A DNA stretch of 9,545 nt, from contig JBBRIE010000106.1 of the NCBI GenBank assembly GCA_038221545.1, positions 1 to 9,545 of the forward strand. Reading direction: 5' to 3'. The position numbers and the translations under genes are program-made. Below are positions 1 to 7,143 of the stretch, piece after piece. The notes beneath the pieces are model-generated. The model searched no databases and had not been told where the DNA came from. It saw only the letters and a list, made by a program, of their open reading frames with translations. Origin of the DNA: JBBQNY01 sp038221545. GTDB taxonomy: Bacteria; Pseudomonadota; Gammaproteobacteria; Xanthomonadales; Ahniellaceae. Each line of letters starts with the position of its first letter. The first letter of the stretch is position 1.

Positions 1-460
1 CCAGCGGCAAGCGTTCCGCGGCACCTGCTGCGGCGCGACGCACCACCGGCGTCATCGCGGCCGAGCGGTCTTTCGGGATCAACACCGCGCATGCGCCAGC
101 GGCATGCGCGGAACGCAGGCACGCGCCAAGATTGTGTGGATCGGTGACGCCGTCGAGCACCAGCAGCAAGGCATCGCTGCCGGCGTTCTCGATGAGGTCG
201 CCTAGCTCGCGTTCGTCGAGCACCGGTTCGGCGCGGCAGCGCGCGGCGATGCCCTGGTGACGGACGTCGTGGGCGATGCGCGTGAACCCGTCCTTGCCCA
301 CGCTCTGCACGGCGATGCCGTGCCCGCGCGCGGCCTCTGCGAGTTCGAGCACGCGCGGGTTACGCGTGCCCTTTTCGATCCAGAGCTCGATGACGTGCGC
401 CGCGCCAACTTCGAGCGCCGATTCGACCGCGTGGATGCCCAGGCGCCAGTCGTCACACAT
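1..460 (-). CDS. rlmB: 23S rRNA (guanosine-2'-O-)-methyltransferase RlmB, 5' part (runs off the window)
   Basis: RlmB is a SPOUT-class enzyme that methylates the 2'-O of G2251 in the peptidyl-transferase loop of 23S rRNA, using S-adenosylmethionine. The first 153 residues are visible; the C-terminal SAM-binding knot lies beyond position 1. Residues 1-75 form the small substrate-binding domain: 'LGIHAVESALE' near the N-terminus matches the usual GxHAV start, and 'RHQGIAARC' is the conserved HQGI segment. Residues 100-116 hold the motif 'LDGVTDPHNLGACLRSA', nearly identical to E. coli RlmB, followed by 'IPKDRSA'. The ATG at 460 has a good Shine-Dalgarno (AAGGTGG, 467-473) 6 nt upstream, which fixes the start. 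It follows rnr on the same strand, the usual gammaproteobacterial order, but the 166-bp gap holds a large inverted repeat, so expression relative to rnr may be modulated. Identification is secure; only the truncation limits it. Confidence 0.95.
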   Translation of the reverse strand, partial: MCDDWRLGIHAVESALEVGAAHVIELWIEKGTRNPRVLELAEAARGHGIAVQSVGKDGFTRIAHDVRHQGIAARCRAEPVLDERELGDLIENAGSDALLLVLDGVTDPHNLGACLRSAHAAGACAVLIPKDRSAAMTPVVRRAAAGAAERLPL

Positions 461-466
461 CGGCAA

Positions 467-473
467 CCACCTT
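467..473 (-). promoter_or_regulatory. Shine-Dalgarno of rlmB
   Basis: On the minus strand this reads AAGGTGG, 6 nt before the ATG at 460. It is the clearest ribosome-binding site among the rnr-rlmB genes. It starts only 6 nt downstream of the nearest hairpin of the intergenic repeat, so folding of that repeat could affect its accessibility. Confidence 0.7.
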
Positions 474-479
474 GCGCCT

Positions 480-598
480 CCTTCTCCCCGTGACAACGGG
501 GAGAAGGTGCCCGAAGGGCGGATGAGGGGCGACGCACGACTGACCGCCCCTCATCCGGCGCTGCGCGCCACCTTCTCCCCGTAGGTACGGGGAGAAGG
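480..598. repeat. Bipartite REP/BIME-like inverted repeat between rnr and rlmB
   Basis: Two units of about 50 bp lie head to head. Each has the layout hairpin 1 (CCTTCTCCCCG / CGGGGAGAAGG), then GTG, then a small GC hairpin, then CGGATGAGGGGC. Unit A is 480-530: hairpin 480-490/497-507, and mini-hairpin GCCC-GAA-GGGC at 509-519. Unit B is the reverse complement at 546-598: hairpin 571-583/586-598, and mini-hairpin GGCGC-TGC-GCGCC at 557-569. The units also pair with each other as an overall palindrome (519-530 with 546-557, 497-509 with 569-581). The two mini-hairpins differ in sequence but both still pair, which points to selection on folding. No T-tract follows, so it is not a standard intrinsic terminator. 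Very similar CTTCTCCCC/GATGAGGGG repeats are scattered through many proteobacterial genomes; that last point is from memory, not checked. Confidence 0.85.
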
Positions 599-626
599 GA
601 ATCAGCAACCGACACGACGCCGCGCC

Positions 627-3446
627 TCATCGACGGCGTCCCACGGCCTGCTTGCGCGGCGGTGCGGAAAAATCCTGCGGGCTCGATACCGGCGCACCAT
701 CGGCAGCGACGAGCCTGAAATCGATCTTGCGGTCCTCGATGCTCGCGCGCAGCACCTGCACCCGCACGGGCTCGCCGATGCGGAACTTCAGGCCGCGGCG
801 TTCGCCGGTCAACAGGTGCCGCTTCGGATCGAAGTGGTAGTAATCGTTCGGCAATTGCGTGATGTGCACGAGCCCCGACACGCGCGTCGGCTTGAGCTCG
901 ACGAACAACCCGAACGACGTGACCCCGGACACGACGCCATCGAATTCGGAGCCGACGTGCTTCTCCATCCATGCGCACTTGAAGCGCTCGTCCACGTCGC
1001 GCTCGGCTTCGTCGGCACGCCGCTCGTTGCGCGAGCAATGCGACGTGAGCTGCGCCATCTCGCTCACCGAATAGCGATAGTTCGCGGGCGTGCCGCGCGC
1101 GATCGCGTGGCGGATCGCGCGATGCAGCAGCAGGTCCGGATAGCGCCGGATGGGCGAGGTGAAGTGGGAATACGCGTCGAGCGCGAGCCCGAAGTGGCCA
1201 CCATTCTCCGGCGCATACACGGCCATCGACTGGCTGCGCAGCACCACCGACTCGATCAGCGAGGCATCCGGGCGCTCGCGCACGCGCCGAAGCAGCTGCG
1301 CGAAATCGAGAGGCCTCACTTCCCCGAAGCCGGGCAAGCGCAGGCCGAACTCGCGCAGGTACTCGAGCAGGTCCGCGAACTTCGCCTCGGGCGGCGGCGC
1401 ATGGACGCGGAACGGCGCCGGCACGTGCGTGCGCTCGATGAAGCGCGCGGCCTCGACGTTGGCCGCGATCATGCATTCCTCGATCAGCCGATGCGCGTCG
1501 TTGCGCTCGTAGGCGCCCACCGCGAGTACTTCGCCACCGGCACCCAGGCGGAACTTGAATTCGCTCGACTCGAACTCGATCGCGCCGCGCGCCGTGCGGG
1601 CCTTGGCGAGCACCTGGAACAGCTCGTGCAAACGGTCCAGTTGCGGCAGCACGTGCGTGAGCCGCGTGCGCGTCTCCGCGTCGCGATCGCCGATGGCCGC
1701 CCACACCTCCTCGTACGTGAGTCGCGCGTGCGACCGCATCACCGCGGGGTAGAACTTCGCGCGCGAAGTCCCGCCATTCATGTCGACGTGCACGTCGCAG
1801 ACCATGCACAGGCGCTCGACGTCCGGGTTGAGCGAGCAGATGCCGTTCGACAACACCTCCGGCAGCATCGGCACCACGAACTCGGGGAAGTAGACCGAGG
1901 TCGCGCGCTCCTGCCCTTCGCGGTCGAGCGCGCCACCCGGCTGCACGTAGTGCGACACGTCGGCAATCGCGACCAGCAGGCGAAATCCGCCGGCGACCTT
2001 CTCGCACCACACGGCGTCGTCGAAATCGCGCGCATCGGCGCCATCGATGGTGACCAGCGGTGTCGCGCGCAGGTCGACCCGACCCTCGCGCTCCGCCTCG
2101 GTCACGAATGGCGACACGGCATTCGCTTCTTCGAGCACGTCCGGTGGCCATTCGTGCGGCAGGCCGTGGCTCTCGATCGCCATGCGCACCGTCAAGGTCG
2201 GCGACAGCCGCTCGCCGAGCACGCTCGCGATCCGACCGAGGGGCGGACGGTCGCCGGAAGGCGGCGAAGTCAGCTCGACCACCACGATCTGGCCCTGTCG
2301 CGCATTGCCGCGCAAAGCGGGCGGGATCAGCACGCTGCGGTGCATGCGCTTGTCGTCGGGCACCACCAGCGTCACGCCATCGTTGTCCTCGAAGCGTCCG
2401 ACGAGGCGCGTGGTGCGTCGCTCGAGAACCTCGACGATCGCGCCTTCGCTACGGCCGCGGCGGTCGACGCCGGTGATGCTCGCAAGGACTCGATCGCCAT
2501 GCAGCACGCGGCGCATCTGCCCCGGCGGCAGGAACAGGTCGTCGCCGCCCGCGTCGGTGCGCAGGAAGCCAAAGCCATCCGGATGCGCGATCACTTCGCC
2601 GGCGATGAGGTCGAGCTTCTCCGCGACGCCGTAGCCGCCGCGACGATTCATCAGCAGCTGGCCATCGCGCAGCATCGCGGCGAGTCGCCGCGACAGCGCC
2701 TCGAAGCGGTCCGGCGATTCGAGGTCGAGCGCTTCGGCCAGCCGCTGCGCGGTCATGAGTTCGCCGCTGGCGCCGAGGAACTCGATCAGCGCCTCGCGGC
2801 TCGGGATCGGCTCCGCGTACTTGCCGGCTTCACGCGCAGCGTGCGGATCGTGGAGCTCGCCCCTTGCGGCGCCGCCCCTTGCGGCGCGCCGCGGTGCGGT
2901 CTTCTCAAGTGCCGGCAGGACCGGAGCCGCGGCAGCGCCGCGCTTGGGGTTCGACTCGCCACTCACGTACGCGTGCTTCTCGCTTCGGCCCCTGCCGGGG
3001 GCTGGCGGTTTCGCGCCGGCGCGCGGCGGGGGTGACGCGGTGCGTGCCTCGCGCGGAGCGCGCGGCGAATCCTTCGGGGACGGCCCGCGACCCTTGCTGC
3101 TGCCCCGTGCCTTCGCGGGCGCGGCTGCGGCTGCGGGAGCGGGTGCGCCGGAGGTCGGCTTGCCCCGACCCATCGCCTTGGCGAGCGCCGCATCGTCGTT
3201 GACCCACGTATCGGGCAGCCACGGCGCGGCCTTCGCGGGTACGGGCTTGCGCGAGCCGCCGGGACTGCGGGCCGGCGTCGCCGGAGCGCGGGTGCGATCG
3301 CTGGCGGCTGCGCCGCCCTTCGCGGCAGGGGATCGGTGCGACTTCGCAGTCGGCTTCGCGCCCTTGGCCGGAGCCTTTGAGGTGGCGTGCCGGGGCTTCG
3401 GGGAAGCACCCTTGGGTTTGCCCGGAGGCGGTGGTCTTGGACTCAT
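627..3446 (-). CDS. rnr: Ribonuclease R (3'-5' exoribonuclease) with a long basic, disordered N-terminal extension
   Basis: RNase R degrades structured RNA processively from the 3' end, acting in mRNA and rRNA quality control and on tmRNA-tagged transcripts. The 939-residue protein is longer than the 813 residues of E. coli RNase R. Domains: Ala/Pro/Lys/Arg-rich extension (1-200), winged helix (about 213-275), two cold-shock domains (about 280-412), RNB catalytic domain (about 456-790), S1 domain (about 832-913) and a short basic tail ending in RRR. The catalytic motif 'TIDGADARDFDDAV' gives D468, D474, D476 and D477, with the spacing of E. coli D272, D278, D280 and D281. 'HFTSPIRRYPDL' (761-772) is the conserved C-terminal RNB motif. 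The ATG at 3446 lacks a clear Shine-Dalgarno. An in-frame ATG at 3173 would give 848 residues, but its only SD-like AAGG is too close to it. The gene starts 82 bp after the RpiR-family gene; I saw no convincing promoter in that gap. Confidence 0.97.
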   Translation of the reverse strand: MSPRPPPPGKPKGASPKPRHATSKAPAKGAKPTAKSHRSPAAKGGAAASDRTRAPATPARSPGGSRKPVPAKAAPWLPDTWVNDDAALAKAMGRGKPTSGAPAPAAAAAPAKARGSSKGRGPSPKDSPRAPREARTASPPPRAGAKPPAPGRGRSEKHAYVSGESNPKRGAAAAPVLPALEKTAPRRAARGGAARGELHDPHAAREAGKYAEPIPSREALIEFLGASGELMTAQRLAEALDLESPDRFEALSRRLAAMLRDGQLLMNRRGGYGVAEKLDLIAGEVIAHPDGFGFLRTDAGGDDLFLPPGQMRRVLHGDRVLASITGVDRRGRSEGAIVEVLERRTTRLVGRFEDNDGVTLVVPDDKRMHRSVLIPPALRGNARQGQIVVVELTSPPSGDRPPLGRIASVLGERLSPTLTVRMAIESHGLPHEWPPDVLEEANAVSPFVTEAEREGRVDLRATPLVTIDGADARDFDDAVWCEKVAGGFRLLVAIADVSHYVQPGGALDREGQERATSVYFPEFVVPMLPEVLSNGICSLNPDVERLCMVCDVHVDMNGGTSRAKFYPAVMRSHARLTYEEVWAAIGDRDAETRTRLTHVLPQLDRLHELFQVLAKARTARGAIEFESSEFKFRLGAGGEVLAVGAYERNDAHRLIEECMIAANVEAARFIERTHVPAPFRVHAPPPEAKFADLLEYLREFGLRLPGFGEVRPLDFAQLLRRVRERPDASLIESVVLRSQSMAVYAPENGGHFGLALDAYSHFTSPIRRYPDLLLHRAIRHAIARGTPANYRYSVSEMAQLTSHCSRNERRADEAERDVDERFKCAWMEKHVGSEFDGVVSGVTSFGLFVELKPTRVSGLVHITQLPNDYYHFDPKRHLLTGERRGLKFRIGEPVRVQVLRASIEDRKIDFRLVAADGAPVSSPQDFSAPPRKQAVGRRR

Positions 3447-3459
3447 GCGCCGATGGTAT

Positions 3460-3527
3460 CGCGCGGCGTCGGCGAGCCTGCGCCAAATGTCGCCCCAACC
3501 CGAATGGCGCGTAAACGACGCCGCGCG
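3460..3527. repeat. 12-bp inverted repeat in the leader of rnr
   Basis: CGCGCGGCGTCG at 3460-3471 is the exact reverse complement of 3516-3527. The arms are 44 bp apart, and a second nested pair, GCGCCA/TGGCGC (3480-3485/3505-3510), lies inside. The structure fills almost the whole gap between the regulator's stop and the rnr start. No T-tract follows, so it is not an obvious intrinsic terminator. It could structure the rnr leader RNA. In DNA this GC-rich, chance pairing is also possible. Confidence 0.45.
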
Positions 3528-3528
3528 C

Positions 3529-4395
3529 TCATAGGTCCTGCAGGTCGCGGATGCGGTCGAGGTTGGTATCGAGCAGGTCGAGGCGTGCCTTGCCGTGCTC
3601 GCAGAGGTACACGAAGATCAGGTCGAGCAGGTGCTGTAGCGCAGAGTGGTACAGCAGCGGCTCGACGTGCGCGCGCTCGTCGTGCGCGGACACCAGCAGC
3701 GCGGCATGCGCGAGCGCGCGAAGCGGGTTCGCGGTGTGGCGCGTCAGGCACACCACCTTGCCGCCCCCTTCGCGCATCAGCCGCGCGAGGTGGCAGAGCG
3801 ACGCCTGCCTGCCCTGCTCGGAAAACACCAGCAACGCATCGCCACTGCCCGCCGCGGCGACACTCGTGGTCGCGAGCACCGGATCGAAGTGGAAGATCGG
3901 GAACAGGCCGATCAGCTCGAGTCGCTGCGCGAAACCGCGCGCCGCCGCGCCATCGCCACCTAGCCCGACCATGAACAGATGGCGCGACTGGCCGAGGGTG
4001 CGGGCGACCGCCTCGATCGTCTTCGGCAGGTTGATAAGGCGCGTCTCCTCTTCGGCCAGCGCCTTGAATTTCCAGAGCGATTCCGACGCGGACGCGTGCC
4101 TTTCCTTGGCACGTGCCTCGACCGAGGGGCTGCCGTTGCCGTGGCTGCCGTCGCCACGCGCGATCGCTTCGCCGACCGAGTACTTGAGGTCCGGATAGCC
4201 TTTGAATCCGATCTTCTGGCTGAACTTGACCACGCTCGACTGGCTGATGCCCAGCGCATTCGCGAGCTGCTGCGAGGAACAATCGCGCAGCAACTGCGCG
4301 TTCTCGACGACGTAGTCGGCAATACGCCGCTCAACAGCTGACATCTGGTCACGCTCGGCTCGGATCCGCAGCAGCGGCGAGGGATTCGGAGCCAT
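3529..4395 (-). CDS. RpiR/MurR-family transcriptional regulator (HTH + SIS)
   Basis: This 288-residue, two-domain regulator is of normal family length. Residues 8-83 form the RpiR helix-turn-helix domain: 'SSQQLANALGISQSSVVKFS' followed by 'KIGFKGYPDLK' is the family signature. Residues 126-265 form a SIS (sugar isomerase) ligand-binding domain starting 'HLFMVGLGGDGAAARGF'. In relatives such as MurR, the SIS loops bind a sugar phosphate through Ser/Thr residues. Here the first loop is GLGGD (D148 where Ser is usual), and the SxSGxT loop reads 'SEQGRQ' (192-197), so two hydroxyl residues are gone. The ATG is 2 bp after the epimerase stop (TGAGCATG), which implies translational coupling. An upstream ATG at 4626 would run inside the epimerase gene and is rejected. 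By context it probably controls the murein-peptide genes upstream of it, perhaps including its own operon. The ligand is unknown. Confidence 0.92.
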   Translation of the reverse strand: MAPNPSPLLRIRAERDQMSAVERRIADYVVENAQLLRDCSSQQLANALGISQSSVVKFSQKIGFKGYPDLKYSVGEAIARGDGSHGNGSPSVEARAKERHASASESLWKFKALAEEETRLINLPKTIEAVARTLGQSRHLFMVGLGGDGAAARGFAQRLELIGLFPIFHFDPVLATTSVAAAGSGDALLVFSEQGRQASLCHLARLMREGGGKVVCLTRHTANPLRALAHAALLVSAHDERAHVEPLLYHSALQHLLDLIFVYLCEHGKARLDLLDTNLDRIRDLQDL

Positions 4396-4397
4396 GC

Positions 4398-5495
4398 TCA
4401 GGCGTCGAGCGGCTCGAGGCCGCGGATCGAGCGGATGCCCAGGCCAGGCGCATCCGTCACCGTGATCTCGGATTCGTTGAAGATCACGCCCCCTTCGACC
4501 GGGTCGTAGGCGCACAACGATGGCCCGTCGAGGTCGACCCTGGTGATGACGCTCGACTTCGCCACTGCGAGGTGGACCGCGGCGGCGACACTGATGCTGC
4601 TCTCGAGCATGCAGCCGATCATGCACTCGACGCCGTGGATCCCGGCGATGTCGGCGATCTGGATGGCGCGCGAAAGCCCGCCGGTCTTCATGAGCTTGAT
4701 GTTGATGATGTCTGCGGCTCGCATGCGGATGAGGACGATGACCTCGGCCGGACCGAAAACGCTCTCGTCAGCCATGATCGGCGTGTGCACGCGCTCGGTC
4801 ACGTATTTGAGTCCGGCCAGATCCTGCGCTCTCACCGGCTGTTCGACCAGTTCCAGCCGGACACCGCCAGCCTCGAGCGATTGCAGCGCGTACACGGCCT
4901 CTTTCGGTGTCCAGCCCTGGTTGGCGTCGAGCCTGAGCAGCGCGCGCCCCGCGACCGCGGTGTAGATGGCCTTGATCCGCTCGAGGTCGACGCCGATGTC
5001 CTTGCCGACCTTGACCTTGAGCGTCTCGAAGCCGCGATCGACCGCCGCCATCGAGTCCGCGACCATCTTCTCGATGGTGTCGACGCTGATGGTGATGTCG
5101 GTGGTGATGACGGGATCACCGCCGCCCAGCATCCGGTAGAGCGGCGCGTTGTAGAGCTGGCCCCAGAGGTCGTACACCGCGATCTCGACGGCGGCCTTGG
5201 CGCTGGTGTTCTTCTCGAGGGCGCCCTGGATCAGGTGCGTGATGCGGTTGAGATTGGCGATCTCCTGGCCGATCAGGCGCGGCGCGATGAACCTGCGGAT
5301 CGCCTCGACGATGGAGCCGTGCGTGTCGCCGGTGATGACGGCGGTCGCGGGCGCCCCGCCGTGGCCGACAAGGCCAGTGTCGGTGTGCACCGTGACCACG
5401 ATGTCCTCGACCGTTTCGACCGTGCGCAACGCGGTCTTGAAAGGCGCCTTCAGCGGCACCCGCAGCATGGCGAACCTGATCTCGGTGATTTTCAT
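4398..5495 (-). CDS. ykfB: L-Ala-D/L-Glu dipeptide epimerase (enolase superfamily)
   Basis: This cytoplasmic, Mg-dependent enzyme epimerises L-Ala-D-Glu released from murein peptides to L-Ala-L-Glu, so that ordinary dipeptidases can recycle it. It has 365 residues, against about 366 for Bacillus subtilis YkfB. Visible residues: the acid/base lysines K160-V-K162 on strand 2 and K267 in 'INIKLMKTGG'; metal ligands D190 ('RLDAN'), E218 ('VEQP') and D243 ('MADES'); and the dipeptide-specific residues R24 and D321-L-D323, a DxD pair that in YkfB holds the substrate's amino group. Together these separate it from muconate cycloisomerases and O-succinylbenzoate synthases of the same fold. There is no signal peptide. 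The ATG at 5495, beginning 'MKITEIRF', is the family start; an upstream extension of 53 residues would overlap the NlpC gene and is not family-like. It follows the NlpC/P60 gene after 37 bp and precedes the regulator by 2 bp. Confidence 0.93.
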   Translation of the reverse strand: MKITEIRFAMLRVPLKAPFKTALRTVETVEDIVVTVHTDTGLVGHGGAPATAVITGDTHGSIVEAIRRFIAPRLIGQEIANLNRITHLIQGALEKNTSAKAAVEIAVYDLWGQLYNAPLYRMLGGGDPVITTDITISVDTIEKMVADSMAAVDRGFETLKVKVGKDIGVDLERIKAIYTAVAGRALLRLDANQGWTPKEAVYALQSLEAGGVRLELVEQPVRAQDLAGLKYVTERVHTPIMADESVFGPAEVIVLIRMRAADIINIKLMKTGGLSRAIQIADIAGIHGVECMIGCMLESSISVAAAVHLAVAKSSVITRVDLDGPSLCAYDPVEGGVIFNESEITVTDAPGLGIRSIRGLEPLDA

Positions 5496-5532
5496 CGTCT
5501 GGGCTTCGTGGGGGTCGAGTGCGTGCGCGGAC

Positions 5533-6948
5533 TCAGCGCCGGATGCGCTGCACGCTGGTGATGCGGTCGATCGTCCACTCGGTTTCCCCGGCCATGAGCG
5601 GCGCCAGCGGCGTGACCGCGACGCCGTTGAGCAGCACGTGCCGAAGGGCGCCATCCCGGCCGCGATAACTGATGCCGGTGGTGTCGTGGATGACGTACGG
5701 CAGTCCTTCTTCGTGCCCGATCACCATCATCACGTGGCCGGGGATGTACACGAGGTCGCCGACGTCGAGTGTGCGCAGCACCGCCAGCCGTTCCGCGTGG
5801 CCCATGCGCTCGTCGAACGCGATGCGGTTGAACGCGGTGCTCACGGCCTGGTCGCCCGTGTTGCGTGGCAGCGTCACGCCGAAGCTCCGGTAGACCTCGG
5901 ACACGAACCCGCTGCAGTCGCGCGCGTTGTAGGAATGACCCCATCCGTAGCGCTCGCCCAGGAACTTGAAGCCCTGGTGCAGCAGCGCCGCGCGCGTCAA
6001 CGGCAGGTAGCCGATGGCGACGTCCGCGCGCAGCGGCAACAGCGCGGGCGCGAATGCGAGCGCACCCTCCGTACCGCGGACCGGAAGTTCGACCACGTGC
6101 GCGGTGTATGGATGCTGGCCGTTCACGGACCGGTCGCGGGGCCACTTGTCGAGCAGCGGCACCCGCACCCCCATCTCGAGCCGAAGCTCGGAGACCTGCG
6201 GCAGCTCCGGCGTATACGTGGTGCGCACGTCCGCGCCGGTCACGACCACGTACGGCGACTTCCGCGCATAGCCGAACACCTGCTGCGGTGACCCGATCGC
6301 GACGGCTTGCCGGTCGATCCATGCCTCGTAGAGGTCGCTGACGACGAACCACCATGCGCCGTCGCGACTCGCGTGCACGATCGCGACCGGAGTGCCAGGG
6401 AACAGAGCGCTTTCCTGGAAGCGGTCGATGTCCGTGTTCCCCGGCGCGTTGAACACGCGTCGCGCCGTGGGGAAAGTGCGCAGGTCCGCGCGTTGCGTGA
6501 CCAGGCCGAAACGCGTGGGCTGTCGCTCCGGAATCTCGTCGAGCGCGAGGGCCGCACGCAGTCCTGCGACGGCTGTCGCGGTGATCTCGGCTCCTTCCGT
6601 GTCGAACAGGGGCGACGACGGCGGTGCCGAGAGTCCCTCGATCCAGGCGCGGACCCGCGCACCGTCGAGCTCGGGCGGTAACCTTTCGATGCCGTTGACC
6701 GACGGGTCGTTGGCATGCAGACGCGCGTTCCGTGCAGCGATGCCGGTGGCATCGATCACCAGCGCGGCGGCATCGGGCCGCTTGCGCACCCAGTAGTCCG
6801 CATCGAGATGCACCGGCTCGACGCCGATGACGTCGTGCGCGGCGACGCGGGGCGTGGGAGCAGTCGCGGGCTCGCGCACGTTGCCTGTGCAGGCGCAAAG
6901 CGCGAATACCAGGAGCGACGCGGCGAGGGTTCCCGGACGAAGGTGCAT
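5533..6948 (-). CDS. NlpC/P60 endopeptidase lipoprotein with SH3b domains (predicted gamma-D-Glu-DAP specific)
   Basis: This is a predicted cell-wall peptide hydrolase of 471 residues. An N-terminal lipoprotein signal 'LLVFALCAC' puts the lipidated Cys at 20, followed by Thr, which suggests outer-membrane sorting. Next come an N-terminal stabilising domain (about 40-135), an SH3b1 domain (about 141-216, with the telltale 'NTDIDRFQESALFPGTPV'), an SH3b2 domain (about 220-290), and the NlpC/P60 papain-like domain (about 316-446). The catalytic residues are C345 in 'ARDCSGFV', H405 in 'PGHVMMVIG' and H421 in 'IHDTTG'. This four-domain layout is that of enzymes such as Desulfovibrio DVU_0896, reported to prefer murein peptides with a free N-terminal L-Ala. 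It is first in the operon with the epimerase, which fits the supply of L-Ala-D-Glu. An in-frame GTG at 6960 would add four residues; neither start has a clear Shine-Dalgarno. Confidence 0.93.
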   Translation of the reverse strand: MHLRPGTLAASLLVFALCACTGNVREPATAPTPRVAAHDVIGVEPVHLDADYWVRKRPDAAALVIDATGIAARNARLHANDPSVNGIERLPPELDGARVRAWIEGLSAPPSSPLFDTEGAEITATAVAGLRAALALDEIPERQPTRFGLVTQRADLRTFPTARRVFNAPGNTDIDRFQESALFPGTPVAIVHASRDGAWWFVVSDLYEAWIDRQAVAIGSPQQVFGYARKSPYVVVTGADVRTTYTPELPQVSELRLEMGVRVPLLDKWPRDRSVNGQHPYTAHVVELPVRGTEGALAFAPALLPLRADVAIGYLPLTRAALLHQGFKFLGERYGWGHSYNARDCSGFVSEVYRSFGVTLPRNTGDQAVSTAFNRIAFDERMGHAERLAVLRTLDVGDLVYIPGHVMMVIGHEEGLPYVIHDTTGISYRGRDGALRHVLLNGVAVTPLAPLMAGETEWTIDRITSVQRIRR

Positions 6949-7039
6949 GGTCGTATTCACACTGCTGCAGTGAAGTTAAGGAAAGCACGTGCGCCATGGC
7001 GACGCGCATCGGGCCGCCGAAGACGGCACGCCTTCAGAA

Positions 7040-7082
7040 TACATGCTTCGCGTATATTTCATAGACGAATAAATTATTGACC
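7040..7082. promoter_or_regulatory. AT-rich divergent control region, candidate operator
   Basis: Between the divergent NlpC/P60 and transglutaminase-like genes the sequence turns sharply AT-rich. It contains an 11-bp odd palindrome, AATAA-A-TTATT (7068-7078), that overlaps the TTGACC -35-like box of the plus-strand promoter. Just upstream, GAATAC and GTATATTTC form a looser inverted pair (about 7037-7060). RpiR-family proteins commonly bind short AT-rich inverted repeats, so this is the most plausible operator in the window. The binding assignment is inference. Confidence 0.35.
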
Positions 7083-7105
7083 ATCTTGCGGACGCGTGCT
7101 ACATA
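7077..7105 (+). promoter_or_regulatory. Candidate sigma-70-type promoter of the transglutaminase-like gene
   Basis: TTGACC (7077-7082) is separated by 17 bp from TACATA (7100-7105). The -35 box is good (5 of 6) and the -10 weak (3 of 6). Transcription would begin near 7112, leaving about 32 nt of leader before the GTG at 7144. If it is real, the alternative GTG start at 7096 lies inside the promoter and is excluded. Confidence 0.35.
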
Positions 7106-7126
7106 GATGGCGTCCAGCCGCGTCGT

Positions 7127-7132
7127 GGGGGA
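7127..7132 (+). promoter_or_regulatory. Shine-Dalgarno deciding the start of the transglutaminase-like gene
   Basis: GGGGGA lies 11 nt before the GTG at 7144. The spacing is slightly long, but this is the only purine-rich stretch near any of the candidate starts. It supports GTG 7144 over GTG 7096. Confidence 0.45.
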
Positions 7133-7143
7133 ATGCAGTCGCT

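Noticed and set aside
202..2151. Minus-strand open frame of 649 codons overlapping rnr and rlmB
   Set aside because: It is an off-frame shadow of rnr: Arg-rich, no domain, and it overlaps two certain genes.
816..3035. Plus-strand open frame of 739 codons opposite rnr
   Set aside because: Its translation is rich in Arg/His/Ala with no recognisable domain and lies wholly antisense to RNase R. High GC removes stops from the opposite strand.
4396..4626. A 77-residue N-terminal extension of the RpiR-family regulator
   Set aside because: It lies inside the epimerase coding region and is Arg-rich and non-homologous; the family start is at ATG 4395.
5496..5654. A 53-residue N-terminal extension of the dipeptide epimerase
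   Set aside because: It overlaps the end of the NlpC/P60 gene, and R24 and D321/D323 match YkfB numbering only with the ATG at 5495.
5492..7009. Minus-strand open frame of 505 codons starting upstream of the NlpC/P60 gene
   Set aside because: It lies in another frame of the same DNA; the 5533-6948 frame carries the signal peptide, SH3b domains and catalytic residues, and this one carries none.
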